The position numbers and the translations under genes were made by a program. This document shows positions 1 through 8,468 of a DNA stretch of 41,783 bases, piece by piece. Location of the stretch: positions 1 through 41,783 of the forward strand of contig CATWBO010000020.1 of assembly GCA_958349055.1 (NCBI GenBank), in the 5' to 3' direction. The stretch comes from an uncultured bacterium. GTDB taxonomy: Bacteria > Actinomycetota > Coriobacteriia > Coriobacteriales > Coriobacteriaceae. The first letter of the stretch is position 1. Each line of letters starts with the position of its first letter. The notes beneath the pieces are model-generated. The model was given only the letters and a program-made list of their open reading frames with translations. It had not been told where the DNA came from and ran no database searches.

Positions 1-22
1 CTTTGCCGAGCCTTTATATAAG

Positions 23-48
23 GAGGCCGGAGCTTAAGCTCCGGCCTC
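23..48. terminator. 26-bp perfect palindrome, probable terminator
   Basis: A perfect self-complementary sequence with arms GAGGCCGGAGCTT. On the plus strand it is followed by an A/T-rich stretch with short T runs, and on the minus strand by CTTATATAAAGG. It could end a plus-strand gene lying left of the window, or act as a back-up terminator for the opp operon. Bases 49-112 show no gene. Confidence 0.5.
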
Positions 49-112
49 ACTAAATTTCTTATTAGATTAAGTGAGCGATCTAGGAATCGCACCCCCCTGC
101 CTCGTTAACGTA

Positions 113-239
113 GGGCCCGCCCTGGAGTTAGTTTTCAGAGCACTCCGCAGGACGCAAGAGACCCCCGCCGCACGAAGTGCGCAGCGGGGGTCTCTTGCAT
201 GTCCGAGGACGTTCTGAAAACTAACTCCAGGGCGGGCCC
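113..239. repeat. 127-base nested inverted repeat (long hairpin or MITE-like element)
   Basis: Outer arms 113-139 and 213-239 are perfect 27-bp reverse complements. Inside them, 154-168 and 184-198 form a perfect 15-bp GC-rich stem, and 169-173/177-181 form a 5-bp stem around a GAA loop. Short pairings (150-153 with 201-204) bridge the segments, so nearly the whole element folds into one hairpin. It starts 17 bases after the oppF stop codon. No U-tract follows on either strand, no coding potential is visible, and I see no flanking target duplication. It may be a terminator or mRNA-stabilising structure for the opp operon, or a small non-autonomous mobile element with terminal inverted repeats. 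Confidence 0.75.
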
Positions 240-255
240 GAACAAGAACAACCGA

Positions 256-1284
256 CTACAGGTCGATATGCGATTCCTTGATCGGGAACGGCTCGGCGAA
301 GTGGCAGGCGCAGCAGTGGCCCGGGGCGACTTCCTTAAACTCGGGAAGCTTCTCGGAGCAGATGCCCTGTGCGATCGGGCAGCGCGTGTGGAAACGGCAA
401 CCGGTCGGCGGATCCAGCGGTGACGGCGGGTCGCCGGCAAGGATGATGCGCTTACGGGTCTTCTGGATATCAGGATCGGGCACCGGCACAGCAGACAGCA
501 GCGACTGCGTGTACGGGTGGTGCGGCTCACTGTAAAGCGTCTTCCAGTCCGAAACCTCGACCATCTTACCCAGATACATAACGGCGACGCGATCGGAGAT
601 GTGCTGCACGACGGACAGGTCGTGGGCGATAAACAGATACGCCGTACCGAACTTGTCCTGAAGTTCCTTGAGCAGGTTCAGAACCTGGGCCTGGATGGAC
701 ACATCCAGAGCGGAAACCGGCTCGTCGCAGATAATCAGCTTGGGCTTCAACGCAAATGCGCGGGCAATGCCGACACGCTGGCGCTGACCGCCAGAGAACT
801 CGTGCGGATAACGGTTAATGTGCTCAGGGTTCAGACCGACAACGTCGAGAAGCTCGCGGACACGCTCAATGCGCTCCTCCTTGGTGCCCACGCCGTGAAT
901 GGTCATGGGCTCGGAGACGATCTCGCCGATGGTCATACGAGGATTGAGCGAAGCGTAAGGATCCTGGAAGATAAACTGCATCTCGCGACGCATGTCCTTG
1001 ATCTCATGCTTGCTCATCTCGGCAACATCTTTGCCCTGGAAGAACACCTTACCGGCAGTCGGCTTGGTCAGACGCATGATAGTGCGGCCCGTGGTGGACT
1101 TACCGCAACCAGACTCGCCGACCAGACCAAAGGTCTCGCCCGGATAAATCTCAAAAGAGATGTCATTTACAGCAGAGACGACGCGCTTGGAAAAACGCTT
1201 GGCGAACATGCCGGACTCTGCGGGAAACTCCTTAGAGAGGTGCTCGACCTTCAGCAGCGGAGTACGCTCGTTATTGTCTGCCAT
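256..1284 (-). CDS. oppF: Oligopeptide ABC transporter ATP-binding protein OppF
   Basis: A 342-residue ABC ATPase of the peptide/nickel importer group. It supplies one of the two cytoplasmic nucleotide-binding subunits that power peptide uptake. The Walker A motif GESGCGKST lies near residue 57, followed by the signature SGGQRQR and Walker B LIICDEP. The C-terminal oligopeptide-transporter tail keeps its cysteine cluster (GCRFHTRCP and a later CCACH). The ATG directly abuts the oppD stop (TAA then ATG), with GGGAGG five bases upstream of it, so translation is probably coupled. It is the last gene of oppABCDF. The peptide substrate is inferred from family; dipeptide or nickel importers look similar. 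Confidence 0.93.
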   Translation of the reverse strand: MADNNERTPLLKVEHLSKEFPAESGMFAKRFSKRVVSAVNDISFEIYPGETFGLVGESGCGKSTTGRTIMRLTKPTAGKVFFQGKDVAEMSKHEIKDMRREMQFIFQDPYASLNPRMTIGEIVSEPMTIHGVGTKEERIERVRELLDVVGLNPEHINRYPHEFSGGQRQRVGIARAFALKPKLIICDEPVSALDVSIQAQVLNLLKELQDKFGTAYLFIAHDLSVVQHISDRVAVMYLGKMVEVSDWKTLYSEPHHPYTQSLLSAVPVPDPDIQKTRKRIILAGDPPSPLDPPTGCRFHTRCPIAQGICSEKLPEFKEVAPGHCCACHFAEPFPIKESHIDL

Positions 1285-2376
1285 TTACGCCTCGCCTCCC
1301 TTCTTGGAATCCTTGCGCGTACGGGACGTCTCAGGAGCGTTCTTGAGGAACTCAGGGTCACCGGAATAGTGGCACGCAGAGTAGTGACCAGACTCGGTGA
1401 CAACGCGCTCGGGGCGCTGCTTGCGGCACTTGTCCGTCGCATAGGGGCAGCGAGGAGAGAAGACGCAGCCCTCGGGCAGGTTCATGAGCGAAGGCGGGTT
1501 GCCGTGAATCGGCGTCAGCGGCTTCTTCTCCTCGATGGCCTGCTCCGGAATGGAACGAATAAGACCCCAGGTGTAGGGATGGCGGCTCTCGTAGAAGATT
1601 TCCTCAGCAGTACCGAACTCGACGGGACGGCCGGCGTACATAACCATGATCTTATCGGCCATATCGGCGACGACGCCCAAGTCATGGGTAATCATGATAA
1701 TGGCGTTGCCGTTCTTCTCCTGCATCTCCTGCATGAGCTCGATAATCTGAGCCTGAATGGTAACGTCCAGAGCCGTCGTGGGCTCGTCGGCAATCAGGAT
1801 ATCGGGATCGCAGGCAAGAGCCATAGCGATCATGACACGCTGACGCATACCGCCGGAGAACTGGTGCGGATACTCATTGACGCGCTTCTCGGGCTCGGGG
1901 ATACCCACGAGGTCCAAAAGTTCGGTAGCGCGCTTGAGCGCCTCTTGCTTGGAGTAGCCACGGTGCAGGCGAAGGCCCTCGCCCACCTGCTTGCCGATCT
2001 TATAGACCGGGTTCAAGGAGGTCATAGGATCCTGGAAGATCATCGCGATGTCGTTACCGCGAATGTGTTGCATCTCTTCCTCGGTCATCTCGAGGATAGA
2101 ACGACCGCGATAGCGAACGTCGCCGCCCTCAATCTTTCCAGGAGGCATCGAGATAAGACCCATGATGGTCATGGCGGTCACGGACTTACCGGAGCCGGAC
2201 TCACCGACGACACCCAGGGTCTCGCCGCGATCGAGCGTGTAGGAGACACCGTCGACAGCGCGAACAACGCCGTCCTCGGTGTGGAAATACATCTTAAGGT
2301 CATCGACCTCGAGCAGATGCTGGCCCTCGGGAACCGGCTGGTCCTTCAGGTCCACATAGTTCTTGTTCTTCTTCAT
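1285..2376 (-). CDS. oppD: Oligopeptide ABC transporter ATP-binding protein OppD
   Basis: A 363-residue ABC ATPase that pairs with OppF under the OppB/OppC permease. Visible motifs are Walker A GESGSGKS (about residue 58), signature SGGMRQR and Walker B ILIADEPTTALD, followed by the extended C-terminal tail with four cysteines in the pattern found in OppD/DppD proteins (GCVFSPRCP, then single Cys residues, then ACH). The start is ATG two bases after the oppC stop, with GAAGGA about eight bases upstream. Length is usual for the family. Its tail contrasts with the cysteine-free tail of the SatC fusion protein later in this window. Confidence 0.93.
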   Translation of the reverse strand: MKKNKNYVDLKDQPVPEGQHLLEVDDLKMYFHTEDGVVRAVDGVSYTLDRGETLGVVGESGSGKSVTAMTIMGLISMPPGKIEGGDVRYRGRSILEMTEEEMQHIRGNDIAMIFQDPMTSLNPVYKIGKQVGEGLRLHRGYSKQEALKRATELLDLVGIPEPEKRVNEYPHQFSGGMRQRVMIAMALACDPDILIADEPTTALDVTIQAQIIELMQEMQEKNGNAIIMITHDLGVVADMADKIMVMYAGRPVEFGTAEEIFYESRHPYTWGLIRSIPEQAIEEKKPLTPIHGNPPSLMNLPEGCVFSPRCPYATDKCRKQRPERVVTESGHYSACHYSGDPEFLKNAPETSRTRKDSKKGGEA

Positions 2377-2378
2377 CC

Positions 2379-3314
2379 TTATGCGTCCTTCATCTTGACG
2401 TCGAGGGCGTCGCGCAGACCGTCACCCAGCAGGGTGAAGGCGAGCACCGTCGAGAGAATTGCCAGACCGGGCATGATCATCATCCAGGGAGCAGTCAGAA
2501 GATACTGCTGACCGTCCTGAATCATGGAGCCCCACGAAGGCGTAGGCGGAATAACGCCCATGCCGAGGAAGGACAGAGCGGACTCGGTCAAAATGGCACC
2601 ACCAATGTTCATGGTCGCGTAGACCACGATGGAGGCGACGGAGTTCGGGAAGATGTGACGCACGACGATACGAGCATCAGATGCACCCATCGCACGCGCA
2701 GCGTCAACATAGTCGTTTTCCTTGACCGTCAAGATTGCGGAGCGGAAGACGCGCGCAATCGAAGGCCAGCCGAGAATACCGATGGCGATAAAGACATTCT
2801 GAAGACCACGGCCGATAACGGCGATCATGGCGACAACGAACAGCACGTACGGGAACGCCAGGAAGATATCCGCACAGCGCATGATGATCGTATCCCAGAT
2901 GCCGCCATAGAAACCGGCCAGAGCACCCATGACCAGACCGATCACCGTGGAGATCGCGGTGGCCATAATACCGACGGAAAGCGAAACACGTGCACCGTAG
3001 ATAACGCGGACGAGAATGTCACGGCCAAGGGCGTCGGTGCCAAACGGGTGCTCTGCACACGGAGCCAGCAGCGACGTCTCGGCCATGGTGGTCGAGTCGG
3101 AAGCCGTCGGCGAACCGAGCCAGGGCTTAGCCCACAAATCTGCGGTCAGGGCAACCAATACGACGATGATGATCCAGCAGACACCGATAACGGCGAGCTT
3201 GTTCTTGCGAAGACGCTTAAAAGCGTCGCCCCACAGCGTGCGGGACTTGGCGGGAGCAGATACGGCCTTGGTGGCGGTAGCCTGCTCCTGAGACTGAGAA
3301 TCAGTTTCCTGCAT
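2379..3314 (-). CDS. oppC: Oligopeptide ABC transporter permease OppC
   Basis: A 311-residue inner-membrane permease of the binding-protein-dependent transport family. A polar N-terminal stretch rich in Gln, Ser and Ala (about 25 residues) precedes the first membrane helix (around KLAVIGVCWIIIVVLVALTA). More helices follow, with the GTDALGRDILVRVIYGARVS segment typical of OppC and an EAA-like loop around AARAMGAS...RHIFPN. It forms the translocation pore with OppB. The ATG lies 14 bases past the oppB stop, and GGGAGG overlaps that stop, which supports this start. Confidence 0.93.
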   Translation of the reverse strand: MQETDSQSQEQATATKAVSAPAKSRTLWGDAFKRLRKNKLAVIGVCWIIIVVLVALTADLWAKPWLGSPTASDSTTMAETSLLAPCAEHPFGTDALGRDILVRVIYGARVSLSVGIMATAISTVIGLVMGALAGFYGGIWDTIIMRCADIFLAFPYVLFVVAMIAVIGRGLQNVFIAIGILGWPSIARVFRSAILTVKENDYVDAARAMGASDARIVVRHIFPNSVASIVVYATMNIGGAILTESALSFLGMGVIPPTPSWGSMIQDGQQYLLTAPWMMIMPGLAILSTVLAFTLLGDGLRDALDVKMKDA

Positions 3315-3328
3315 GAGACGTACCTCCC

Positions 3329-4366
3329 TTAGGCCTTATCCGACGGACCGCCAAGGCGGATACGCGGGTCGAGGAATGCATAGCTAATGTCGACGAGCAG
3401 GTTGATCACCATGACGACGACGACGATGAGCGTAACGCCGCCCATAACGATGGGCCAGTCACGCATGCTAATGGCGCGATAGACCTCATAGCCGATACCG
3501 GGCCAGTTAAAGACCGTCTCGGTCAGGATGGCGCCCGAAAGCATGCCACCAAAGTCGACACCGATATAGGTAACGACGGGGATGAGTGCATTCTTAAGCG
3601 CATGCTTGACGATGATCGCGCGATTGGAGAGACCCTTGGCCTTTGCCGTACGGATGTAATCCTGGTTCATGACGTCAAGCAGCTGCGAGCGCATAATGCG
3701 GGCAGCATAGGCGGTCGAAACCGAAGCCAGCGTAATGGTCGGAAGCACATAGTGCATCCAATCCTGATACTGAGAGCTGGCACCGCCGGCACCCGAGATC
3801 GGCATGGAGAATGCACCGCCGGTGGCATCCTTGAGAATGACGCCAAAGAACAGCTGCAGCAACATACCGAGCCAGAAGGCCGGAACAGCAACGAGGATCG
3901 AGGTGGTGAGCGTTACCAAAATATCCCAGAAGGAATAACGCTTAACCGCCGAAATGATACCCGCACCGATACCCATGATTGCCTCGAGCACGATGGCGCA
4001 CGCGGCAAGTTTGACCGTATACGGATACTTCTGGGCAAAGATTTCCGTAACCGGCAGCTTGCGCTGGTACGAATTGCCCAGATCGCCATGAAGCAGGCCG
4101 TTCATGTAATACAAGTAACGGTCCACGAGCGACGTTTGAACGGGATCGCCGTTCTCGTCAAGGATCGCGTTGCCGTCCTCGTCCGACTGGACCAGGTGAT
4201 AGCGCACGCGAAGCTGAAGCTCCACCTCGGGGGACAGAGCCTTGTCTCCACCGATCAGCTTGATCGGGTCTCCCGGCACGATATTCTGGAGGGCGAACAG
4301 AATCAGCGTAACGCCCAAAAATACCGGGATGAACTGAAGCACACGTTTAACGATGTACTTACCCAT
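3329..4366 (-). CDS. oppB: Oligopeptide ABC transporter permease OppB
   Basis: A 345-residue permease, first of the two membrane subunits. The N-terminus (MGKYIVKRVLQFIPVFLGVT) is the classic OppB/DppB first helix. An extracytoplasmic segment rich in Asp, Glu and Gln follows, then five further helices including an EAA-like loop (AKAKGLSNRAIIVKHALKNA). The ATG is preceded by GGGGAG at six bases. The gene is separated from oppA by 155 bases with a stem-loop, and the next three genes follow almost without gaps, so it probably opens the tightly coupled part of the operon. Confidence 0.93.
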   Translation of the reverse strand: MGKYIVKRVLQFIPVFLGVTLILFALQNIVPGDPIKLIGGDKALSPEVELQLRVRYHLVQSDEDGNAILDENGDPVQTSLVDRYLYYMNGLLHGDLGNSYQRKLPVTEIFAQKYPYTVKLAACAIVLEAIMGIGAGIISAVKRYSFWDILVTLTTSILVAVPAFWLGMLLQLFFGVILKDATGGAFSMPISGAGGASSQYQDWMHYVLPTITLASVSTAYAARIMRSQLLDVMNQDYIRTAKAKGLSNRAIIVKHALKNALIPVVTYIGVDFGGMLSGAILTETVFNWPGIGYEVYRAISMRDWPIVMGGVTLIVVVVMVINLLVDISYAFLDPRIRLGGPSDKA

Positions 4367-4397
4367 ACCACTCCCCTATCTAGGGATTAACCTAAAT

Positions 4398-4425
4398 GGG
4401 ATGCCGATCGCCAGACCGGCATCCC
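4398..4425 (-). other. oppA-oppB intercistronic stem-loop
   Basis: Arms GGGATGCCG (4398-4406) and CGGCATCCC (4417-4425) pair perfectly around a 10-base loop. In the minus direction it is followed by ATTTAGG, not a U-tract. It is better read as a 3' stabiliser or partial terminator that keeps oppA transcripts more abundant than the permease genes, as is common in binding-protein operons. The rest of 4367-4521 shows no gene. Confidence 0.6.
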
Positions 4426-4521
4426 AAAATTACCGTCAGCCAGTTTACCCCAGGTTAGGGGGAACTGTATGTTTCCCATGAGGTCTACGTAAAAACTTGA
4501 CCCTCACCAAAGCTGCAAATC

Positions 4522-6198
4522 TTATGCGAGCTCAGCGGTACCCAGATCAGCATGCTTCTGCGGATCAACATAGAGGTGCTTGATGCGGTCGGAACCAGCG
4601 AGGGTGTGCGTGTAGAACATCAGCGGAATAACCGGGCAGTCGGCAGCGACCATGGCGTCGGCCTCCTGCATCTTCGCGATACGCTCTTCGTCGTCGACCG
4701 TGGTACGAGCCTCGTCGACCTTGGCATCGAACTCGGGGTTGTTGTAACCGGAACGGTTGTCGCCACCGAGGGAGTCGGAGTGGAACAGCGGATACAGGAA
4801 GTTGTCCATAATCGGGTAATCGGCGATCCAGCCCAGACGACCAAACTGGTAGTTGAAGTTCTGATACTGTTCGAGCAGGGCAGACCACTCGGGGGTATCG
4901 GAGACGGCGTTGACGCCCACCTTGGCGAGGTCGCCGATGATGGACTCCATGATCTCCTTGTGGCCACCGTCCTGGTTGTAGGACAGCGTCACGTTAATGC
5001 CACGGTCACCGTTGGCGTCGGCAGGAGCAACCTTGTCGAGGTACTCGTTGGCCTTGTCGACGTCATAGGCGCAGAACTCCCATGCGCCCTCCTTGTAGCC
5101 ATCGATGCCCGGAGGAACGATACCGTCGGCGGGAGTACGGGTGCCCTTGAAGATGGTCTTGCAGATGGCCTCGCGGTTGATGGCCAGGGAGATGCCCCTG
5201 CGCAGGTCGGCGTTGTTGAACGGCTCGGCCGTGGTGTTGCAAGTCAGATAGTACGTGGAAGGCTCAGCGCCGAGCAGCATACGCTGACCGTCGCTCATGG
5301 TGTAGCCATCCTTGGACTCGCCACGGTCCTTCTTGGCGGCATCGATCTGAGCAACGGGAACGTCGCAGACGTCGAGGTTACCGGCCTGGAACTCCTTGTA
5401 AGCAGTCTCCATGTCCTTGATGACCTGGAAGTGAACGCCGTCGATCTTGGCCTTGTCGCCATAGTAATCGTCGAACTTCTTGAGGTTGATCTCCTGACCA
5501 TCCTCCCACTTGCCGTCCATCATGAACGGGCCGTTACCAATCGGGGCAAGGTAGAAGCTCTTGGCATCGGACTCGGCGCACTCGGGAACCGGGGCCAGAG
5601 CCGGGTGGGTGGCGACGAAGGGGAAGTCGGCGTAGGCGGAAGTCAGCTTGACGACGAGGGTCTCATCGTCGGGGCAGGTGACACCGGTGAGCTCGGTAGC
5701 GTTACCGGCAAGCAGATCGTCATAGCCCTCGACCATGGAAAGGTGATAAGCGACCTCGGAAGGACCATACTCGGTAGCGATAGCCGACTTGGTGTTGACC
5801 AAGCGCTCCCAACCGAACTTGAAGGACTTGGAGGTAACGTCGTCACCGTTGTGGAACTTAGCCTTCTTGATCTTGAAGGTGAACTCGGTGGCGTCGTCGT
5901 TAGCCTCAAAGGACTCGCAGGCCAGCGGAACGATCTCGCCCTTCTCGGCGTCGTAAGAGGTCAGAGCATCGAACAGCTGGTACTCGACCTGAGTGCCCTG
6001 ATCCTCCTGGACGTTGTAGGGTTCGATGCAGACCGGGTTGTTGATGTAGAAGTTCAGCGTCGAACCGGACTCAGAACCGGAAGCGTCGCCGCCCTTCTTG
6101 CCGCATGCGGCAAGAAAAGCCATGGAGCTCGCAGCAAGGGTACCGCCGACAAAGGCGCGACGACCCATAACGGGCTGGTGGAACATAGAATCAGCCAT
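4522..6198 (-). CDS. oppA: Oligopeptide-binding lipoprotein OppA (solute-binding family 5)
   Basis: A 558-residue extracellular substrate-binding protein of SBP family 5. The N-terminus has a twin-arginine motif (GRRAFVGG, residues 12-19), a short hydrophobic stretch and a lipobox FLAAC with the acylated Cys at residue 32, so it is probably a Tat-exported, membrane-anchored lipoprotein. The body has the family pattern of alternating YDAEKGEIVPLACESFE-type and GPFMMDGKWEDG-type segments. A strong AAGGAGG lies just upstream of the ATG. It is the first and most promoter-proximal gene of the opp operon and would capture peptides for OppBCDF. Exact ligand specificity cannot be read from the sequence. 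Confidence 0.92.
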   Translation of the reverse strand: MADSMFHQPVMGRRAFVGGTLAASSMAFLAACGKKGGDASGSESGSTLNFYINNPVCIEPYNVQEDQGTQVEYQLFDALTSYDAEKGEIVPLACESFEANDDATEFTFKIKKAKFHNGDDVTSKSFKFGWERLVNTKSAIATEYGPSEVAYHLSMVEGYDDLLAGNATELTGVTCPDDETLVVKLTSAYADFPFVATHPALAPVPECAESDAKSFYLAPIGNGPFMMDGKWEDGQEINLKKFDDYYGDKAKIDGVHFQVIKDMETAYKEFQAGNLDVCDVPVAQIDAAKKDRGESKDGYTMSDGQRMLLGAEPSTYYLTCNTTAEPFNNADLRRGISLAINREAICKTIFKGTRTPADGIVPPGIDGYKEGAWEFCAYDVDKANEYLDKVAPADANGDRGINVTLSYNQDGGHKEIMESIIGDLAKVGVNAVSDTPEWSALLEQYQNFNYQFGRLGWIADYPIMDNFLYPLFHSDSLGGDNRSGYNNPEFDAKVDEARTTVDDEERIAKMQEADAMVAADCPVIPLMFYTHTLAGSDRIKHLYVDPQKHADLGTAELA

Positions 6199-6321
6199 GC
6201 CATCCTCCTTATGAGATAGGACAAAGAAATGTTCAGTCGGACATATGTCGAGACAATCCGATCCGAACCATCAAAACGCCGCCCGCTGCTATGGCTGGTT
6301 ATGCACAACAGGCCAACGTTT

Positions 6322-6346
6322 TGCAATACAGTAGCGCATTGTATGC
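6322..6346. promoter_or_regulatory. Dyad upstream of oppA, possible operator
   Basis: TGCAATACA and TGTATGCA form an inverted repeat with one bulged base, about 125 bases upstream of the oppA ATG. On the minus strand a candidate -35 (TTGCAA) overlaps its edge, with CATAAC 17 bases further on. The rest of 6199-6437 is non-coding leader. Regulator unknown. Confidence 0.3.
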
Positions 6347-6436
6347 ACGATTTGGGGCTAATTCCGGTTAACGGTCGAGAATTTCTTTAGTTGGGCGAAG
6401 TATGTGGGGATATTTTGACTCTGTTACAAGTCTGTA

Positions 6437-6470
6437 AACAAAAAGGGCCCCGCACATGCGGGACCCTTTA
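6437..6470 (-). terminator. secG terminator
   Basis: The minus-strand RNA folds into AAAGGGTCCCGC/GCGGGGCCCTTT with a very short loop and runs into a CTTTTTGTTT tract. It lies 21 bases after the secG stop codon and separates secG from the opp leader. Confidence 0.85.
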
Positions 6471-6491
6471 CAAACGTATATACGCCGATGC

Positions 6492-6746
6492 TTAGTAGCC
6501 GACGATGCCCTGCGGGAAGAAGAACATGCACAGAACGACGCACACGGCAAAAACGACGGCCATGATGACGGTCAGGCGGTCAAGGTTCTGCTCCATAACG
6601 CCTGTGGCAGAGCTGGAGTTATACAGCGAGCTAGCGATCATATCCGAAACGCCGGTACCCTTACCGGAATGCATCAGGACGAGAATCGTCAGCGCAACGG
6701 CAGAGACAGCCCAAACGACAAACAGAAGAATCTGGAACGGACCCAT
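6492..6746 (-). CDS. secG: Preprotein translocase subunit SecG
   Basis: An 84-residue small membrane protein with two hydrophobic helices (about residues 5-25 and 56-77). Between them is the SecG loop (LMHSGKGTGVSDMI), which matches the conserved family segment HxGKGxGxS. It joins SecYE in the inner membrane and assists SecA-driven export. The start ATG has TAAGGAG eight bases upstream. It follows gpmI but is separated from it by a terminator, so it probably has its own promoter between 6747 and 6849. Position after the triose-phosphate genes is the usual actinobacterial order. Confidence 0.93.
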   Translation of the reverse strand: MGPFQILLFVVWAVSAVALTILVLMHSGKGTGVSDMIASSLYNSSSATGVMEQNLDRLTVIMAVVFAVCVVLCMFFFPQGIVGY

Positions 6747-6848
6747 AGATAAGCTCCTTAATAGAACAATTCAAACTCCAGTACTGTACCACAACCCCCA
6801 ACGCTCCCCTACCCGCCATTTGGGGACGGGGCAGAAATGGCAGAAACA

Positions 6849-6886
6849 CCAAAAGGGGGTTGTCCGATTGTGGACAACCCCCTTAC
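6849..6886 (-). terminator. gpmI terminator
   Basis: A perfect 13-bp stem, AAGGGGGTTGTCC (6853-6865) with GGACAACCCCCTT (6872-6884), followed on the minus strand by TTTT. It lies 24 bases after the gpmI stop and should end the pgk-tpiA-gpmI transcript. Confidence 0.85.
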
Positions 6887-6909
6887 TAGAAAACGGTATT
6901 TGTTTTCTA

Positions 6910-8463
6910 TTAGGCCTCGGTGGCGAGCACGCGGCCCGTCATCTCGGCGGAAGGCTCAATACCAGCCATGGTGAGCATGGTCGGAGCGATATCGGAAAGA
7001 CGGCCGTCCTCGATACCGGTGAGCTGTGCCTTCTCATCAACGATGATGAACGGCACGCGGTTGGTGGTGTGGGCCGTAAACGGATGCTTGGAACCGTCGG
7101 AAGCAACGTCAAACATGTGATCGGCGTTGCCGTGATCGGCGGTAATCAGCGCAAAGCCGCCCTTAGCGAGAATCGCCGGGACAACCTTGGACAGGGCATC
7201 GTCAACAGCCTCGACGGCCTTAACGGCAGCGTCGAAGACACCGGTGTGACCAACCATGTCGCAATTTGCGAAGTTCACGATGTAGAAATCAGCGCGATCC
7301 TCGTTGATAGCGGCGACAAGCTTCTCGGTAACCTCGGGAGCGCTCATCTCGGGCTGCAGATCGTAGGTAGCGACCTTGGGGGAAGCGACGAGCACGCGCT
7401 CCTCGCCCTCCTTGGGCTCCTCGATGCCGCCGTTGAGGAAGAACGTCACGTGGGCGTACTTCTCGGTCTCGGCGGTGTGCAGCTGCTTCAGGCCATTGGC
7501 GGCGATAACGTCGGCCAGGACGTTCTCGGGGAACGTCTTGGGGAAGGCGACCTCGACGTCAAACGTCGGATCGTACTCGGTCATCGTCACAAAGTGCGAG
7601 AGCTTGATCTGCTCGCGCTCAAAGCCGTCGAAATCCTTGTCCGTGAACACGCGGGTCATCTGACGGGCGCGGTCGGGACGGAAGTTGAAGAAGATGGCCG
7701 CGTCGCCCTCGTGGATGCCCTCGTCATGGGCAGCGAAGGGCTCGACGAACTCGTCGCCGCGCGGATCCTTCTCGTAGTAGGCCTTGATACCGGCAACGGG
7801 GTCGGTATCGGCATCGGACGCATTGACCATGACGTCGTAGGCGCGCTGGATGCGCTCCCAACGATTGTCGCGGTCCATGGCCCAATAGCGGCCCGAGACA
7901 GTGGCAACGCGGGCGTCGCAACCGGTCTCCTCGGAAATCTTGGCCAGGAAGGCGCAGAACTCGCTCATGTAGCCGGCACCGGACTGCGGGTCAACGTCGC
8001 GGCCATCCATGAAGGCGTGGACGCGAACGGTCTTGACGCCATGCTGGGCAGCCATCTTGACCAGAGCCTCGACGTGGTTCATGTGAGAATGAACACCGCC
8101 AGGGCTCATAAGGCCCATGAGGTGCAGGGTCTTGCCTTCGGCCTTGACGTCGTCCATAGCCTTGACGAAGACCTCGTTCTTGGCGATGGAGCCGTCCTTG
8201 ATGGCATTGTTGATGCGCGAAAGCTCCTGGAACACGATGCGGCCGGCACCGATGTTGAGGTGACCCACCTCGGAGTTACCCATCTGACCGTCGGGAAGGC
8301 CCACGTCCTCGCCCGAAGCGCCGAGCGTGGTGTGAGGATACTTCTCGTACAGGCTATCAAGGAAGGGCGTCTTGGCAGCAGCGACGGCGTTCTCGCCATC
8401 GGCCGGAGCCAGGCCACAGCCGTCCATGATGATCAGGAGTGCAGGAAGATGACGCTGTGCCAT
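6910..8463 (-). CDS. gpmI: 2,3-bisphosphoglycerate-independent phosphoglycerate mutase
   Basis: A 517-residue iPGM of the alkaline-phosphatase superfamily, the usual family length. It interconverts 3- and 2-phosphoglycerate in lower glycolysis. IIMDGCG near the N-terminus gives a metal-binding Asp (D14), and the phospho-serine loop GNSEVGH puts the catalytic Ser at residue 64. The C-terminal ITADHGNADHM supplies the second metal cluster. The ATG lies five bases after the tpiA stop. It is the last gene of a pgk-tpiA-gpmI operon; eno is not present here. Confidence 0.96.
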   Translation of the reverse strand: MAQRHLPALLIIMDGCGLAPADGENAVAAAKTPFLDSLYEKYPHTTLGASGEDVGLPDGQMGNSEVGHLNIGAGRIVFQELSRINNAIKDGSIAKNEVFVKAMDDVKAEGKTLHLMGLMSPGGVHSHMNHVEALVKMAAQHGVKTVRVHAFMDGRDVDPQSGAGYMSEFCAFLAKISEETGCDARVATVSGRYWAMDRDNRWERIQRAYDVMVNASDADTDPVAGIKAYYEKDPRGDEFVEPFAAHDEGIHEGDAAIFFNFRPDRARQMTRVFTDKDFDGFEREQIKLSHFVTMTEYDPTFDVEVAFPKTFPENVLADVIAANGLKQLHTAETEKYAHVTFFLNGGIEEPKEGEERVLVASPKVATYDLQPEMSAPEVTEKLVAAINEDRADFYIVNFANCDMVGHTGVFDAAVKAVEAVDDALSKVVPAILAKGGFALITADHGNADHMFDVASDGSKHPFTAHTTNRVPFIIVDEKAQLTGIEDGRLSDIAPTMLTMAGIEPSAEMTGRVLATEA

Positions 8464-8468
8464 ATGTC

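Noticed and set aside
61..112. tRNA-like fragment near the left edge
   Set aside because: GGTGCGATTCC on the minus strand recalls a T-loop, but no acceptor, D or anticodon arms can be paired around it.
517..2511. A 664-residue plus-strand open frame over oppF/oppD
   Set aside because: It mirrors the minus-strand ABC genes, which carry full motifs and ribosome sites. The frame has no recognisable domain and reflects high-GC antisense openness.
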